Assembly (NCBI GenBank): GCA_017506865.1
Contig: JAFCMP010000088.1
Span: 62,001-126,000 of the forward strand
Source: Tribonema minus
Lineage: Eukaryota; Sar; Xanthophyceae; Tribonematales; Tribonemataceae
Direction of reading: 5' to 3'
DNA length: 64,000 nt
The position numbers and the translations under genes are program-made. Positions 22,501 through 33,207 of the stretch are shown here, one piece after another. Below the pieces are notes generated by a model. That model saw only the letters and a program-made list of their open reading frames with translations, made no database searches and was not told where the DNA came from. How positions within the stretch are numbered: the first letter of the stretch is position 1; the number at the start of each line of letters is the position of its first letter.

Positions 22501-24683
22501 AAGGTGCGCACGAGAGATTGTTGCCGCGGCCGCGGCGGCGGCGGCGGCACGCGCGGCTGCAGGCGTCCCGCGGGCCGTGCTGTGTGTTGAAGTATTTGGT
22601 GACGTGCGTAGCTGCGGGCTGCGGCGCACCGCGGAGGGCCTTCGTTTGTGTGTCGCTGGTGGAACAGAGAGTCAGCTGCGCCGTGCGGTGCAGGAGGATG
22701 AGGCGTAGCGAGACGGCGGCGACGGCGGCTGCTGCAGAGGCTGCAGGTTCCTGCCGGTCGTAGTGCACCGGCTTTCGCTCGTGAGTGAGTATTGGTCGCG
22801 GCAAGGGTTGGCGCGAAGCGGCAACATCAACCTGTTGCTACTGTTGAAGTTTGGTGGCACTTTTCAAAAAGTGACTTTTGCAGCATGAGCTGCGATTGTG
22901 TGCCGTCTGGATGATCTCACACTGCCATGCCCCCCGGCATGCATGTGTTGCAAAGGTCCATTGAATAGGGGGTCACAGCAATAGAAGCAACGATGCCAGC
23001 GACATTGCTGCTTGGTCTTTTAGATCCAGATCGTCCCTCATTATGCAAACGTCAGGGCCCAGGAGTTCTCTTGCAAATGCCAGGTTCTCCTTCTCGAGAC
23101 GGTCAGCTAGCCTCTGCTGCTCTCTGGAGAGCAGTCAAGGCCTGCACAGCGCGGCTGAAAGAGATACTTCAAGCCATTGTCACTGGCCCATGCACTCGTA
23201 CATGCTCCATCAGAGAAGTGTCATGCGTCTAGCAGGCGCACTCACCACGGAAAGCACTACACCCCCCGCCAATCATCACCCCTTTTCCCGCCGCGTCGCA
23301 CTCGCAGATCCTGCGCGCCGGCTTCGCGGCGGCGCTGGCGGCGGAGAGCGCGGCGGCGGCAGCAACGGCCAACGGCAACGGCGACGCCAGCAACCACGAG
23401 CATGAGCACGTGCACGATCCGGACCATCTGGTGGAGGCTGATCTGGAGTTCTTCTGTGATTACGGTACGGGGGAACAGCTGGTGGCGGGCGCGGCGGCGC
23501 TCAAGGAGGACGGCAGCGGCGGCACCGCGGCGATAGCGCCCATCATAAAGGTGGTCAAGGGCGAGCAGGCGGCGGCGGCGGCGGCGATGGAGAAGGTGCG
23601 CGGGGGCGATGCGCCGTGGTGTGCTGCGGCGTGACGCGTGCAGGCAGCTGGTGACTGTGTTCGATGACGGCAACAGGGACCGCTAGCGCTATCGATTGGC
23701 GATGAGTCTACAGCCGGCAGCATTGTACTGCATCAGGGTGCTTATGCACAGCGGTCGTTGACACGTGAGCATCATGTGCATTATGTGTGCATCTGGTCAC
23801 TGTCGATGGTGACCAACAAGAGTTTACTGAATTGAGGCGGTGCCACCAGGTGCTTTCGACAGTGCACGCTTCAAGACCTGCCTGCCCCTAATTTCAATCC
23901 ACGAACCAGCATCTGTGGAGCTCGGCTATGCCCTCGCCACAGCAATGTGCACCGCGTACTTAGGCATCCTGCGCCCCGGACTCACGCCTCCACTCACCCG
24001 CCCCCCCCCCCGTGCCGCAGATCAAAGCAGCGGACGCGGCGCGGCGCGCGGCGGATGCGCGGCGCGTCGCCGAGACCAAGCGCGCGGCCAAGGCGGCGCG
24101 CGTCTGGAGCGACGCCGAGGTGTCTGCGCTTTCCAAGGGCGCCGCCAAGTTCCCCGCGGGCACGCAGTCGCGCTGGACCAAGGTCGCGGAGTTCGTCGCC
24201 ACCGCGACGCACGCCGCCGCGCCGCGCGGCAAGGACGAGTGCATCGCCAAGTACCAGGAGGTCGCGGCGATGCCCGTCAAGGCGCACAAGCCCGTCGCGT
24301 TGGAGCCCGCGGCGGCGGCGGCGGAGGCGCCGCTGCCGGTGCCGCCGGCGCCGGCGGCAGCTTCAGCGGCCGTGACGCCGGTAGCGGCGGCGGTGACGGC
24401 GGTGGCGGAGGAGCCGGCGCGCGCCGCGCGCGCGCCCAGCGGCGGCGGTGGCGGCGGCGCGGCGGCGGCGGCGGACGCGCCGGAGGACGTGTGGACGGAC
24501 GAGCAGCACCGCGCGTTCGTCGCGGCGATCGCCAAGTTCCCGCCGGCGATGGAGAAGAACGAGCGGTGGAACGCGATCGCGGCCGCGGTGCCGGGCAAGT
24601 CGCGCAAGCAGTGCGTGGACCGCTTCAAGTTTGTCAAGGCGCGCCTCATGGCGAAGAAGCAGGCGGCGGGGGACGCCAAGTAG
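19528..24683 (+). CDS. DNAJC2: DnaJ homolog C2 / zuotin (ribosome-associated J protein with two SANT domains)
   Basis: Zuotin/MPP11 binds the ribosome exit tunnel and, as part of the ribosome-associated complex, stimulates Hsp70 on nascent chains; the SANT repeats are found in animal, plant and protist members. Model: exons 19528-20127, 21040-21318, 22270-22503, 23308-23595 and 24021-24683, all phase 0, 687 residues. The J domain spans about residues 105-190, with HPD at 140-142 (LKYHPDKVG). The zuotin homology region follows (VNKFYEYWANFESWRDF, HKRWMEKENAKRSKDLKKKE, LVDNAYAADPRVKRAR), then a long Lys/Glu/Ala coiled coil that would bind ribosomes. Two SANT domains lie in the last exon (VWSDAEVSALSKGAAKFPAG...RW and VWTDEQHRAFVAAIAKFPPA...RW). 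Between the coil and SANT1 is a His-rich linker (NHEHEHVHDPDH). A truncated duplicate of the exon 2 start lies upstream at 20892. Confidence 0.95.
20609..20652 (+). repeat. 21-22 bp direct tandem repeat
   Basis: The unit cagaatgtgctgctcacacg occurs twice in succession inside DNAJC2 intron 1. Confidence 0.9.
20784..21103 (+). repeat. Tandem duplication of intron end plus start of DNAJC2 exon 2
   Basis: Two adjacent units, about 20784-20945 and 20946-21103, share ctctag..ccaattcccc at their start, an AG acceptor, and then the exon opening that reads VYGPVFSR[Y/N]ERFAVVVPAP. The acceptors lie 148 bases apart (20891 and 21039). The upstream copy reads in frame for 20 codons and then meets a TAG at 20952-20954, so only the downstream copy can be the working exon. 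Confidence 0.92.
21979..22066 (+). repeat. 54-bp-offset tandem repeat in DNAJC2 intron 2
   Basis: The block ctacgtcccatacttacatg at 21979 recurs as ctacgacccgtgcctacatg at 22033, each followed by similar cca(a/c)atg(a/c) text. This is an imperfect two-copy repeat. Confidence 0.7.
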
Positions 24684-25049
24684 CGCGGCGGCTGCCGGCG
24701 AGGGGGGCGGCGCTGCTGCGGATTTGAGCGCGCGCGCGTGCGCCGTGCGCTGCGCGTGCACATGACTGTGCGGTATCACAACACACAACATTTTTGCCCG
24801 TCGGTGGTACGGCGGCGGCACTGCGTGTACGTGCGCATGCGCTGCGTGTAGTTGCTTGTTTCTGCTGGCGCTCTTTCAATGCTGCTGTGCACTACCTAGA
24901 CAGGGCGCCTTTTTCGTCAATGAGACTGCACATTTTCCTAACACCCTTGTCTCAGCGCCCAGCTCCAGGCTCATTTTTTCGTTCCTGCTGAACTTGAACT
25001 TGAATTGTGGACTCTGAGTTGAACTTTCTGACATCAGAAACTCCATCGT

Positions 25050-28000
25050 GTGCAGCGCTGCATGCAGCTGCGTCCTGTGCTTGTATTGGCAGCATCAGCA
25101 AGCAGAACAGCAGCTTTTCTTTCTCACCTGTCAGCACTACCATCGACGGCCACACGAGGCAGGCTTGCAGTTCAAGTGCTCTCAATGTCTAAACGAGCAG
25201 CAAGTAGTGTAGACGCAGCTGGAGTTTCCAAGAAGGGAAAGAAAGCTAATGGTGGTGGCAGTGCGACAGGTCCTAGTGGGTTGCCGCCATCGCCGGAGTG
25301 GTTCGACGACAGGCGCGTCAGGTGCCTGACTGCCGAGGTGGTCTCTCAGCCTCGGGCCAGCGGCGGGTGTGTTGTGTATTGGATGTCCCGTGACCAGAGG
25401 GCAGAGGACAACTGGGCCATGCTGTATGCAAGGTGCGTCGGCAGCAGCAGTCAGTTGGGCTGTTGATGTGTTCCGACCTGCCTGCGACATGAATGCTGCT
25501 TGTTTCTGCAGACCGATGTCGTGTATCAATCGACAAGGTGTGCCTCTGGCGGCTGCAAGGTCCCATTCGTGGCAGCTCGTCAGCATTACCGGCATGTGCT
25601 TCTACATGCGCACATGCATGCGCGCACGTAGTGTGCGTGCACACTCCACGACACCTTGCAGCTTCACCAACGAGTTGAACTGATCGCTCAGCTCCCGTTG
25701 GCCGCCTGCATCAACTGCAGGCCGTGTGATGACAAATTCATGGCGCCCAAGAGACGAACTGCATGTAGTTCGATGCATGTTTCATCCTTGCTCAGTTTAG
25801 GCGGCTCAGCCACACCACTGTGTTTAAATAATTACCAAATGAATGCAATGTATACGTCGCGCATCACCGTCAGGCGATTACATGTTGTCAACACAGCGCC
25901 TCCTTCTCGAGGGGGCCACACTGTTGAATGAGCTTGTCGTCACCCTCACGAGTGCTCCCTCGACACGTTGTTGCCGCTTTATGCGGCACGGACCCCGATG
26001 TGCCGCCTCCTGAGCGCTCGCGACGTGCAAAAAAAAAAGAGGAAAAAAGATGGATCGACTGCCACTTCAATCGACCTTTTAGCAGTGAACAGGCATCTGT
26101 CCATGTTGCCCCCGCTCAGAAGCCCCTCTGCCATGCCTGGTGTCATCAGCAATAACCGTCATCTCAGTAAGCCATGCCGTTTCCGGCTGCTTCTGGTGCT
26201 GCACCCTCTGCTCCTGAGGCGTTGTGCAGGCAGACTTCTGCGCCGTGCAGAGCCATTCTCCACTCCCAATGCGCACATTCCGACGCTACCAACTGTGGTC
26301 CTGCTCACCGCACACGGCACCGCCGCCGGTCGGCTCACTGTTACAGCACAAGCGTGCGATAACCGCCGCTCGTTCCTCCACCTCACTCTCTGACTGTGTC
26401 ATTCACGACCCCCCCCCCCACCCCCCCCACCCCCCCCCCCCCGCAGGCACCTTGCGCAGGAGGCGTCCGTGCCGCTCGTCGTCGCGTTCAACCTCGTCCC
26501 GCGCTTCCTCGCAGCGACGATCCGCCACTTCGGCTTCATGCTGCGCGGCCTGGAGGAGACGGAGGCCGACCTGCGCGCCAAGCGCGTGCCGTTCCACCTG
26601 CTGCGCGGCGCGGAGCCCGCGGACACCGTCCCCGAGTTTGCGCGCGCGCAGGGCGCGGTCGCCGTGGTGTGCGACATGTCGCCGCTGCGCGTGCCGCGCG
26701 CGTGGACGGAGGGCGTCGCCGCCAAGCTTGCGGAGCAGGGCGTGCCGGTGTTCCAGGTGCGGCGGTCGGCGCGCGGTTTGGGTTGACTGCATTTGCGGCG
26801 CGTGCCGTGTGCGCGTGTGCGCATGTGTGCTGGAGGGGGGGAGGAATGTGCGAGGGCGGCGAGGGCGGCAGGGCCCTGCGGCAGCAGCGGCGCGCGGGTG
26901 TGTGAGCCATGCTGCTGCGGAGCAGCGCACTCTCACCATCTGCGTCGGCTTCGGACAGGCGGCTGTGCCTCAGCAACTGCGGGTGCTCAATTGAAGCATC
27001 AGCACGGTCCCTCACCCCACACAAATCAGAGGCGCGAAGTGCGGAGGTTGCTGAGGAGGCAGCGCCGCTGCGCGGCTCGACACGCGCCGCACGCCGCTTT
27101 ACGTATCGTGCGGCTGTCACACCTACATTGACAACAGAGACGTGACCATGCACTTGTTCACCCCAAATAAGCTGCGCATCGCAGCTACGTGCGAACATCA
27201 CCTGCAGACGTCTGTCACCACCACATCTGCCGTTCTCATGCCGCCGTCGCACATGCGCCGCCGCCGCCGCCGCCACGCAACCAGGTCGACGCGCACAACA
27301 TCGTGCCCGTGTGGACGGTGTCGGACAAGCAGGAGACGGGCGCGCGCACGCTGCGGCCCAAGATCGACAGGCTGCTGACCATGCTGACCGACGTGCCGCC
27401 GCTCGCGCCCAACGCGGAGGGCACGGCGCTGCCGCCGCGGCCGGACTGGGCGGCGGCGCGCGAGACGCTGGAGGTGGACAGGAGCGTGCAGGAGGTCAAG
27501 GTAGGCAGGCGTGCGCTGGCGCGCGCTCTTCGGCTGATGTTGCTGGTGAGGGTGGCACCGCTGGAAGCTACTGGGTTAGACGCGGAGCAGTGGAGAGTGC
27601 CGCAGCTACTGGCGCCGTGGTAGGAAGGCTGGAAGTGTTCCCGCTGAGGTTGTTGCAGCTGCACGCTGCTGATCTAGGACGGCTTTGCCGGAGCGTGACA
27701 GGCATGTGAGGCTGGTCCGCGACGGGGTTGCAGCTGGCGGTAGGCGGCGTAGTGGCCAGGCGCGTCCGCCGCCTTCTTGCACACCTCAAGATGGCGGTTG
27801 CATGCAAGTGCATGTGCTGAGCTGCTTATGCTCGAGGTGGGCAACTTTGCATTGCATCATAAGATTGCGCGTGACTCGATGCAATGGTATGCGGATGTGT
27901 CGGTGCTGCTTGCATCGCTGATGCAGTTCGCTGTTGAGCGCCGCAGTTGCCTGCTGCGGCATCGTCGCGCAACCGTCCTGCCCCCAGGGCAGCACCGCAG

Positions 28001-30546
28001 GCCGCGCCGCGCCGCTGGCCGCTTGCGCGCATATGCTGCCAGGCTCCGTGATGTGCATCGTTGAGCGCACCCGCCCCCCCGCAGACACGCACACTCGGGG
28101 CCTGCAAGCGTTCGCCGCCCCGCCGTGCAGACCCTCACTCCTGGCCTTAAGCACCGCGCAAGCAAGCGTGTTGGGTGTCCGTGAAGTTGATGGTGGAGTT
28201 CGATCATACACACATGCGCGCGCGCGTACACGCAACGCCCTTGACCCGCATGCGTGCGCTGCGCGCTGCTGCGCAGACCTTCACGCCCGGCGCCGCCGCC
28301 GGCCGCGCCAAGCTCCAGGACTTCATCGACAACCGCCTCAAGCTGTTTGCGACGGGGCGCAACGACCCCAACGTGCACGCCTCCAGCGATCTCAGCCCGT
28401 ACCTCCACTTTGGCCAGGTGCGTGGATCGATGGGTGCGCGGCGTACTGGTGTGTATATAGAAGTATTCAACAGCAGCCGTGTGGTTTGGACACTCCCACT
28501 GCACTGGCCGGCAGTAATGCTCGTGCGAATGCCCACGCGTCAATGACGTGGCCCATGTCTGGAGCACTCGCGAGCAAGCTGCTCCGTGCTCACTGGTAGT
28601 CCACCCACTCCGACCCCTGCAAATGAAAACGAATCAAAAGATCGTAGAGCTCTAGGTGACAAAGGATGGTTGGCCGCAAGTGCCTTCCACCAATAATCGT
28701 GGTCGCCGCTGCTGCAGCAATTGGCCACGAGTCAAACAGTACCACCGTATACACCAGTCAAATCATGCACAACGAGTGCAATGAGTGTGCGCCAGTCGGG
28801 CTCTTGGGCATCTGCGCGGCGTGCCTCAGAGGAGGTGCGGCCGCGCACTGCGATTTTGTAAGTTAAATGCGCCGGCACGCCGCACGGCGTTTGTTATGCA
28901 CGCACCGGATCCTGAGCGCAACGGGTAACTGCCCTCTAAACACACCTTCGTGTCAGTAGCCGCAATCAAAATTGTCAAATTGCGCGCCTGTGCTGCTGAC
29001 AACACCACACCACCATACCTACCTGCCCCCCCATCCGCCGCGGCAGCTGTCCGTGCAGCGCGCCGTGCTCGAGGTGCGCGCGTCCAAGAAGTCCAGCGAG
29101 TCCACCAAGTCGTACGTCGAGGAGGCCGTCGTGCGGCGCGAGCTCTCCGACAACTTCTGCTTCTACAACGCGGACTACGACAGCCTTGCCGCCGCCGCCA
29201 ACTGGGCGCGCGACAGCCTTGCGCTGCACGCGTCGGACGCGCGCGAGCACACGTACACGCGGGACGACCTCGAGGCCGGCCGCACGCACGACGACCTCTG
29301 GAACGCGGCTCAGGTGCGCGCGCTGCTGCTGCGGTGCTACGTCGGGTGCTGCCCCTGCGCGCCTCCCCCGCTGCGCTGCACTGGCGGCGCCGTCTGTGCT
29401 GCGGCGTTGAGGGGGGGGGCGGCTGCAGCACCGCGCGTCGCGGGCCTCGTGGGCGTGTCGCATCGCGCTTTCTGCTGCTGCACATTCATCCAGTGCTTGG
29501 GGCGTGGCGTCCTTTGCGCGCGTTACAGGGGTTCAGCTCGGCTGCGAGGGTGCCCTTGCGTTGCTCGTTCACGTTCATCGGAGCACGAGTTCTGCGACAC
29601 TGCGTTCTCACGGCGCTTGCTAGCGCATCTCAGTGCGTGTGTTCTCCGCAGTGTACGTCACTGTGGGCGCTGTACAAGGTTCTGCAAGCGACCTCCACCT
29701 CAACTACTGCACTGCCCCCCCCTCCCCCGCGCCCCCTGCATGAACAGATCCAGATGGTGCAGGAGGGCAAGATGCACGGCTTCCTGCGCATGTACTGGGC
29801 CAAGAAGATACTGGAGTGGACGCCGTCGCCCGCGGAGGCGCTCGCGACGGCCATCTACCTCAACGACCGCTACGAGCTCGACGGGCGCGACCCCAACGGC
29901 TACGTCGGCATCGCGTGGAGCATCATGGGCATACACGACATGGTGAGGCGGCGATGCGCCGCGCTCTGCATGCTTGTGTGTGGCTGCTCGCGCTGTTGCG
30001 GCGCGTGTTGGCCTGTGACTTGGAACTGCCATCGGTGCGTGAGCGCGCTCAGCGCTGGCTGGTGCGGTGCTGCGCCAGTTCAGATGCGCACGGCGCGCCC
30101 GCGCGAAAGAGCGGCGTGTGCGCGCGCTGCTGCCGCCTGCGGGCTGCGCTCTGTTGTCGCCTGCCGTCGTGCAGCCTGCTGGCGAAACTGTGTGGTTCAT
30201 TGCATGCTGCCGCGCCGCACGTGAGAGCTGCTTTGCGCTGTTTTCTGACAGTCGTCTGTTCCAGCCAAGCACCCGCCAATTACTCCATGGTTGGCAGCCA
30301 CATGGCAATGGTCTGATTGCGCCGTTGCCATGTTGTGCGCCTTGCGGTCTGACACAGGGGTGGACGGAGCGGCCCATATTTGGCAAGATCCGCTACATGA
30401 ACTACGCAGGGTGCATGCGGAAGTTCAACGTCGCCTCATTTGTGGCGCGCTACCCCGCTGCAGTGGCCAACTGCAAGGCTGCGGGCGGCGAGCCTGCAAA
30501 GCCCAAGAAAGCGAGGGCGACGGCCACAAAGAAGAGCAAGAAGTGA
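25050..30546 (+). CDS. PHR2: Class II CPD DNA photolyase
   Basis: This FAD enzyme repairs cyclobutane pyrimidine dimers using blue/UV-A light. Model, 7 exons: 25050-25432, 26447-26756, 27285-27500, 28277-28417, 29047-29313, 29748-29942, 30358-30546; all phases agree. It gives 521 residues from the Met at 25185, or 566 from 25050. Class II signatures occur in order: [149 protein letters not shown]-like [27 protein letters not shown]. The C-terminus is a Lys-rich tail ([15 protein letters not shown]), a possible nuclear signal. The upstream in-frame extension ([18 protein letters not shown]) resembles an organelle pre-sequence, so two start sites could give nuclear and organelle forms; this is inference. 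Intron 4 carries a dispersed repeat. An AATAAA lies at 30590. Confidence 0.95.
28621..28746 (+). repeat. Intron-resident dispersed repeat, copy A
   Basis: A block of about 126 bp in photolyase intron 4. It is about 90% alike by eye, in inverted orientation, to copy C in the MTD1 intron at 40286-40411, and more distantly like copy B in a cycloartenol synthase intron at 35311-35426. The core shared text is tagagctctaggtgacaa and ccaataatcgtggtcgccgc. No coding capacity and no clear terminal repeats or target-site duplication are visible. Confidence 0.9.
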
Positions 30547-30589
30547 CAGAACAGACCACGTTGTCTAATTTGCTCATTTGAACACTGTC

Positions 30590-30595
30590 AATAAA
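30590..30595 (+). terminator. Polyadenylation hexamer AATAAA after the photolyase stop
   Basis: AATAAA lies 44 bases after the TGA, in AT-rich sequence, just where a 3' UTR would end before the PsbP-domain gene begins at 30753. Use as a poly(A) signal in this organism is assumed. Confidence 0.5.
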
Positions 30596-30752
30596 TTCTG
30601 ATCTGACATTTTTGGCAGCGGGGCATGTGTATTCCTGTTGCTATGCTGGTGTTGACACCATTTTTGAAGGCTGTGCTTCTTCATGTGATGCAACGCCAAC
30701 ATCAACTTCAACACCTCACTTGAAGTGCTCGAAGCTTGTTGCTGAAAGCTTC

Positions 30753-32044
30753 ATGCGGCTGTCAAGCGCAGCTGTGGCTGTGGCAGCGTGTGCCCAGCCA
30801 GCGCTGACTCTGGCCTTCAGCGCGAGGCCGCTTGTGGTTCCTGCATCCTCACGAAGGCACGCATGCAGATGCTGCATGCATGCCGCAGCAGCCTCGGCAA
30901 TAGACAGGCGGAGGTTTGCTGCAGGCACTGCGTCCGCCATTGCAGGAGTGCTGCTGCTGCCTCAACCAACAGTTGCAGAGGTTCCGAGCCTTGCGGCCTA
31001 CAGTGACAGTCGGGGATACTTTGAAATATCGCTGCCAGCCAACTGGGTGAGGGCGGAAAGGAAGGGCGATCAAGAAGCCAAAGGGGTGTTATTTGTCACT
31101 GGCAACTACGTGAAGGCCATCACCCTGTCTGTGGCCATCATCAAGTCCTCGCAGCTGCTGAGAGACGCAGGTACGGCCCCTCTGGTGCATGTTCTTCGGT
31201 CACGGTGCTGCTGTGTCCCTGCTTGTGCAATCGTCATGGCTTGCACACAGACTACTTGCACGTGCCCTCGCCATCTTGAAACTCACAGATATTGCAACGC
31301 GCTGCGCTGCGCCGAGCCAGGGTTCAAGGTGCTGCCCACGGACGACCTGACCACATGGGCTGGCGTGGGCACGCCCATGGGCATCGCGAAGCTGCTGGCG
31401 TTCCGCCGTGACCAGGATGCTGCGCAGGCCGCTGCACAGGACAGTGAGGTTCTGCCGGACACAGTGGTGCTGGACGGCAACGCGCTGACGTTCATGGTGG
31501 GTGGGCGGTCCCTGGCTCGTGTAACGCCGTGAAAACCAGTAGATGTGGTAGCGCGGGGCGCTGGCGTGTGATGACGGCTGTTGTAGCTCAGGCAATGCGC
31601 AGTTGCCAAGCGTGGCTTCAGTATGTTCTGCAACTGGCCAAGACGGTTTATCTGCATGAACGCGCTTCGCTCCCTGAAGGCAGAGCTGCGACACATTGTC
31701 TGAGCCTCTGCTCACTGCAGTGCTGAAGCACACGCGCGCGCGCACATATTCTTTGCCCCGCGGATGCAGCAACTCCTTTCCCTGAGCGCTGCTGTTGCTG
31801 CTCTGCGCACTACCGCCGCTGCGCGCAGATCAAGACGCGCGTGCCCGTGCAGCGCCCGGACCTGCTGGAGAAGGAGCGCGGCGTGCGCGAGCTGTACCGG
31901 CTGACGTACGGCAAGGCGCTCATGCGCGGCGACGGGACGTTCCTGCTGTGCTGGGCGGGCGCGCTCAACACGGAGTGGGGGGAGCCCACGAACGCCAGGG
32001 ACACGCTGGCGGCGGTCGTGGCGTCGTTTCACTTGGGGCTGTAG
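30753..32044 (+). CDS. PsbP-domain thylakoid lumen protein
   Basis: PsbP and PsbP-like/PPD proteins sit in the thylakoid lumen and assist photosystem assembly or stability. Model: exons 30753-31170, 31321-31496 and 31829-32044 (phases 1 and 0), 269 residues. The N-terminus is tripartite: a signal peptide (VAVAACAQPALTLAFSARP, with a Phe motif), a Ser/Ala/Arg-rich transit stretch, then a twin-arginine signal DRRRFAAGTASAIAGVLLLP ending TVAE. The mature part starts YSDSRGYFEISLPANWVRAE, the usual PsbP opening, followed by GVLFVTGNYVKAITLSVAII and a C-terminal strand region. It is nearer to PPD-type proteins than to the photosystem II PsbP, but the subgroup cannot be fixed by eye. Upstream 30693-30735 holds caacatcaacttcaacacc and cttgaagtgctc words. 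The gene starts only about 200 bases after the photolyase stop. Confidence 0.88.
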
Positions 32045-33092
32045 CTTTAGCGCTGGTGTTGGAGAGTGTGTGACGGTTAAGCAGATTATTCATCTTCAAC
32101 ACAACTCCCCGCCAGTACCCAACTTTAACTCAGGCGCGTCGCGCACCGCATCGCGCCTGCACGCCTGCAGCGCGGTCACAGCGTGAGTGTTTCATCACTT
32201 GGGGCTGTCGTGGGGGTCGGGCAGCGGCAGTGGTCGAGAGCGCGGGGGTGCTGTGGGGGTGCAGTTTGCGGCGTTAACGTACGGCACTGTGCATGAGACG
32301 TCTTGATAGACCATCACATGGTTATGGAACCCAAGTCGGCCACAAAGTTGGTTGGTCCTGATTGAGATGTGTTGTGTGGGTGCTTGGCAGCACAGGTGGC
32401 ATCTACAGCAACCGATGCCGCATCTGTCTTGATGTGAATGCTCGGCATACAACACACACTGCCTTTGTATGCAACAAATAATCACACGGCAATACATTGT
32501 GTGACTGTAGAGCTCTGTGCTGTCTTGCTCGCATTTCATCTAGAATATGTGTGAGCCTAAGCTTGCTGACCAACGCGCTGAGAACAGCCTGCAGGAATAA
32601 AGTAGTGACATTCGCTGATTCTTGTAGGGTGCGATCCGAACATCACTCATCAGAGGATGTGGAAGTTTTGTCCAACAACTGCACTGCCTGCATGTTGATA
32701 ATGCATTAATGCCGCCTTCCAAATGTTAAAACACGCAGCAATGATGTTCCTCACCTTTTAGGAAGTTGCTACTTCACCGGTGACGCTCCTCCTGCTCTGA
32801 ACGGGACCTTTGTGTGTGCGACCGGTCGTCCCCTCTGCAGAGGGTTGCAGTCCTTGGCTGTCCCAATGGCGAAGTTGGTCACCTGGCATGCGGCGGTTGG
32901 GGACGTTGACGTACCCGTAGAGGTTCTGATGTGAGTGATGCGCTGAAGTCCCGTTAGGGCATTTCCTGGAGAATCCAGCTGCTGTTGTGCTAGCTGCCGC
33001 ATGCAAGTAGCCCATGACTATCTCAATGCGTTGCCGATACTGACGCAACTATGCGATCATGATGCAACAGCGAGCAAGGCGACAGCGCTCAC
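32045..33092. other. Intergenic region, no supported gene
   Basis: AT-richer DNA without recognisable coding content on either strand. An upstream exon of cycloartenol synthase could lie in the last part, since the N-terminus of that gene is unresolved. Confidence 0.45.
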
Positions 33093-33146
33093 ATGCATCA
33101 TTATTCTACACCCCACGGCGTTGGCTGCTGCTGCTGGCTGCTCTCA

Positions 33147-33207
<61 letters not shown>

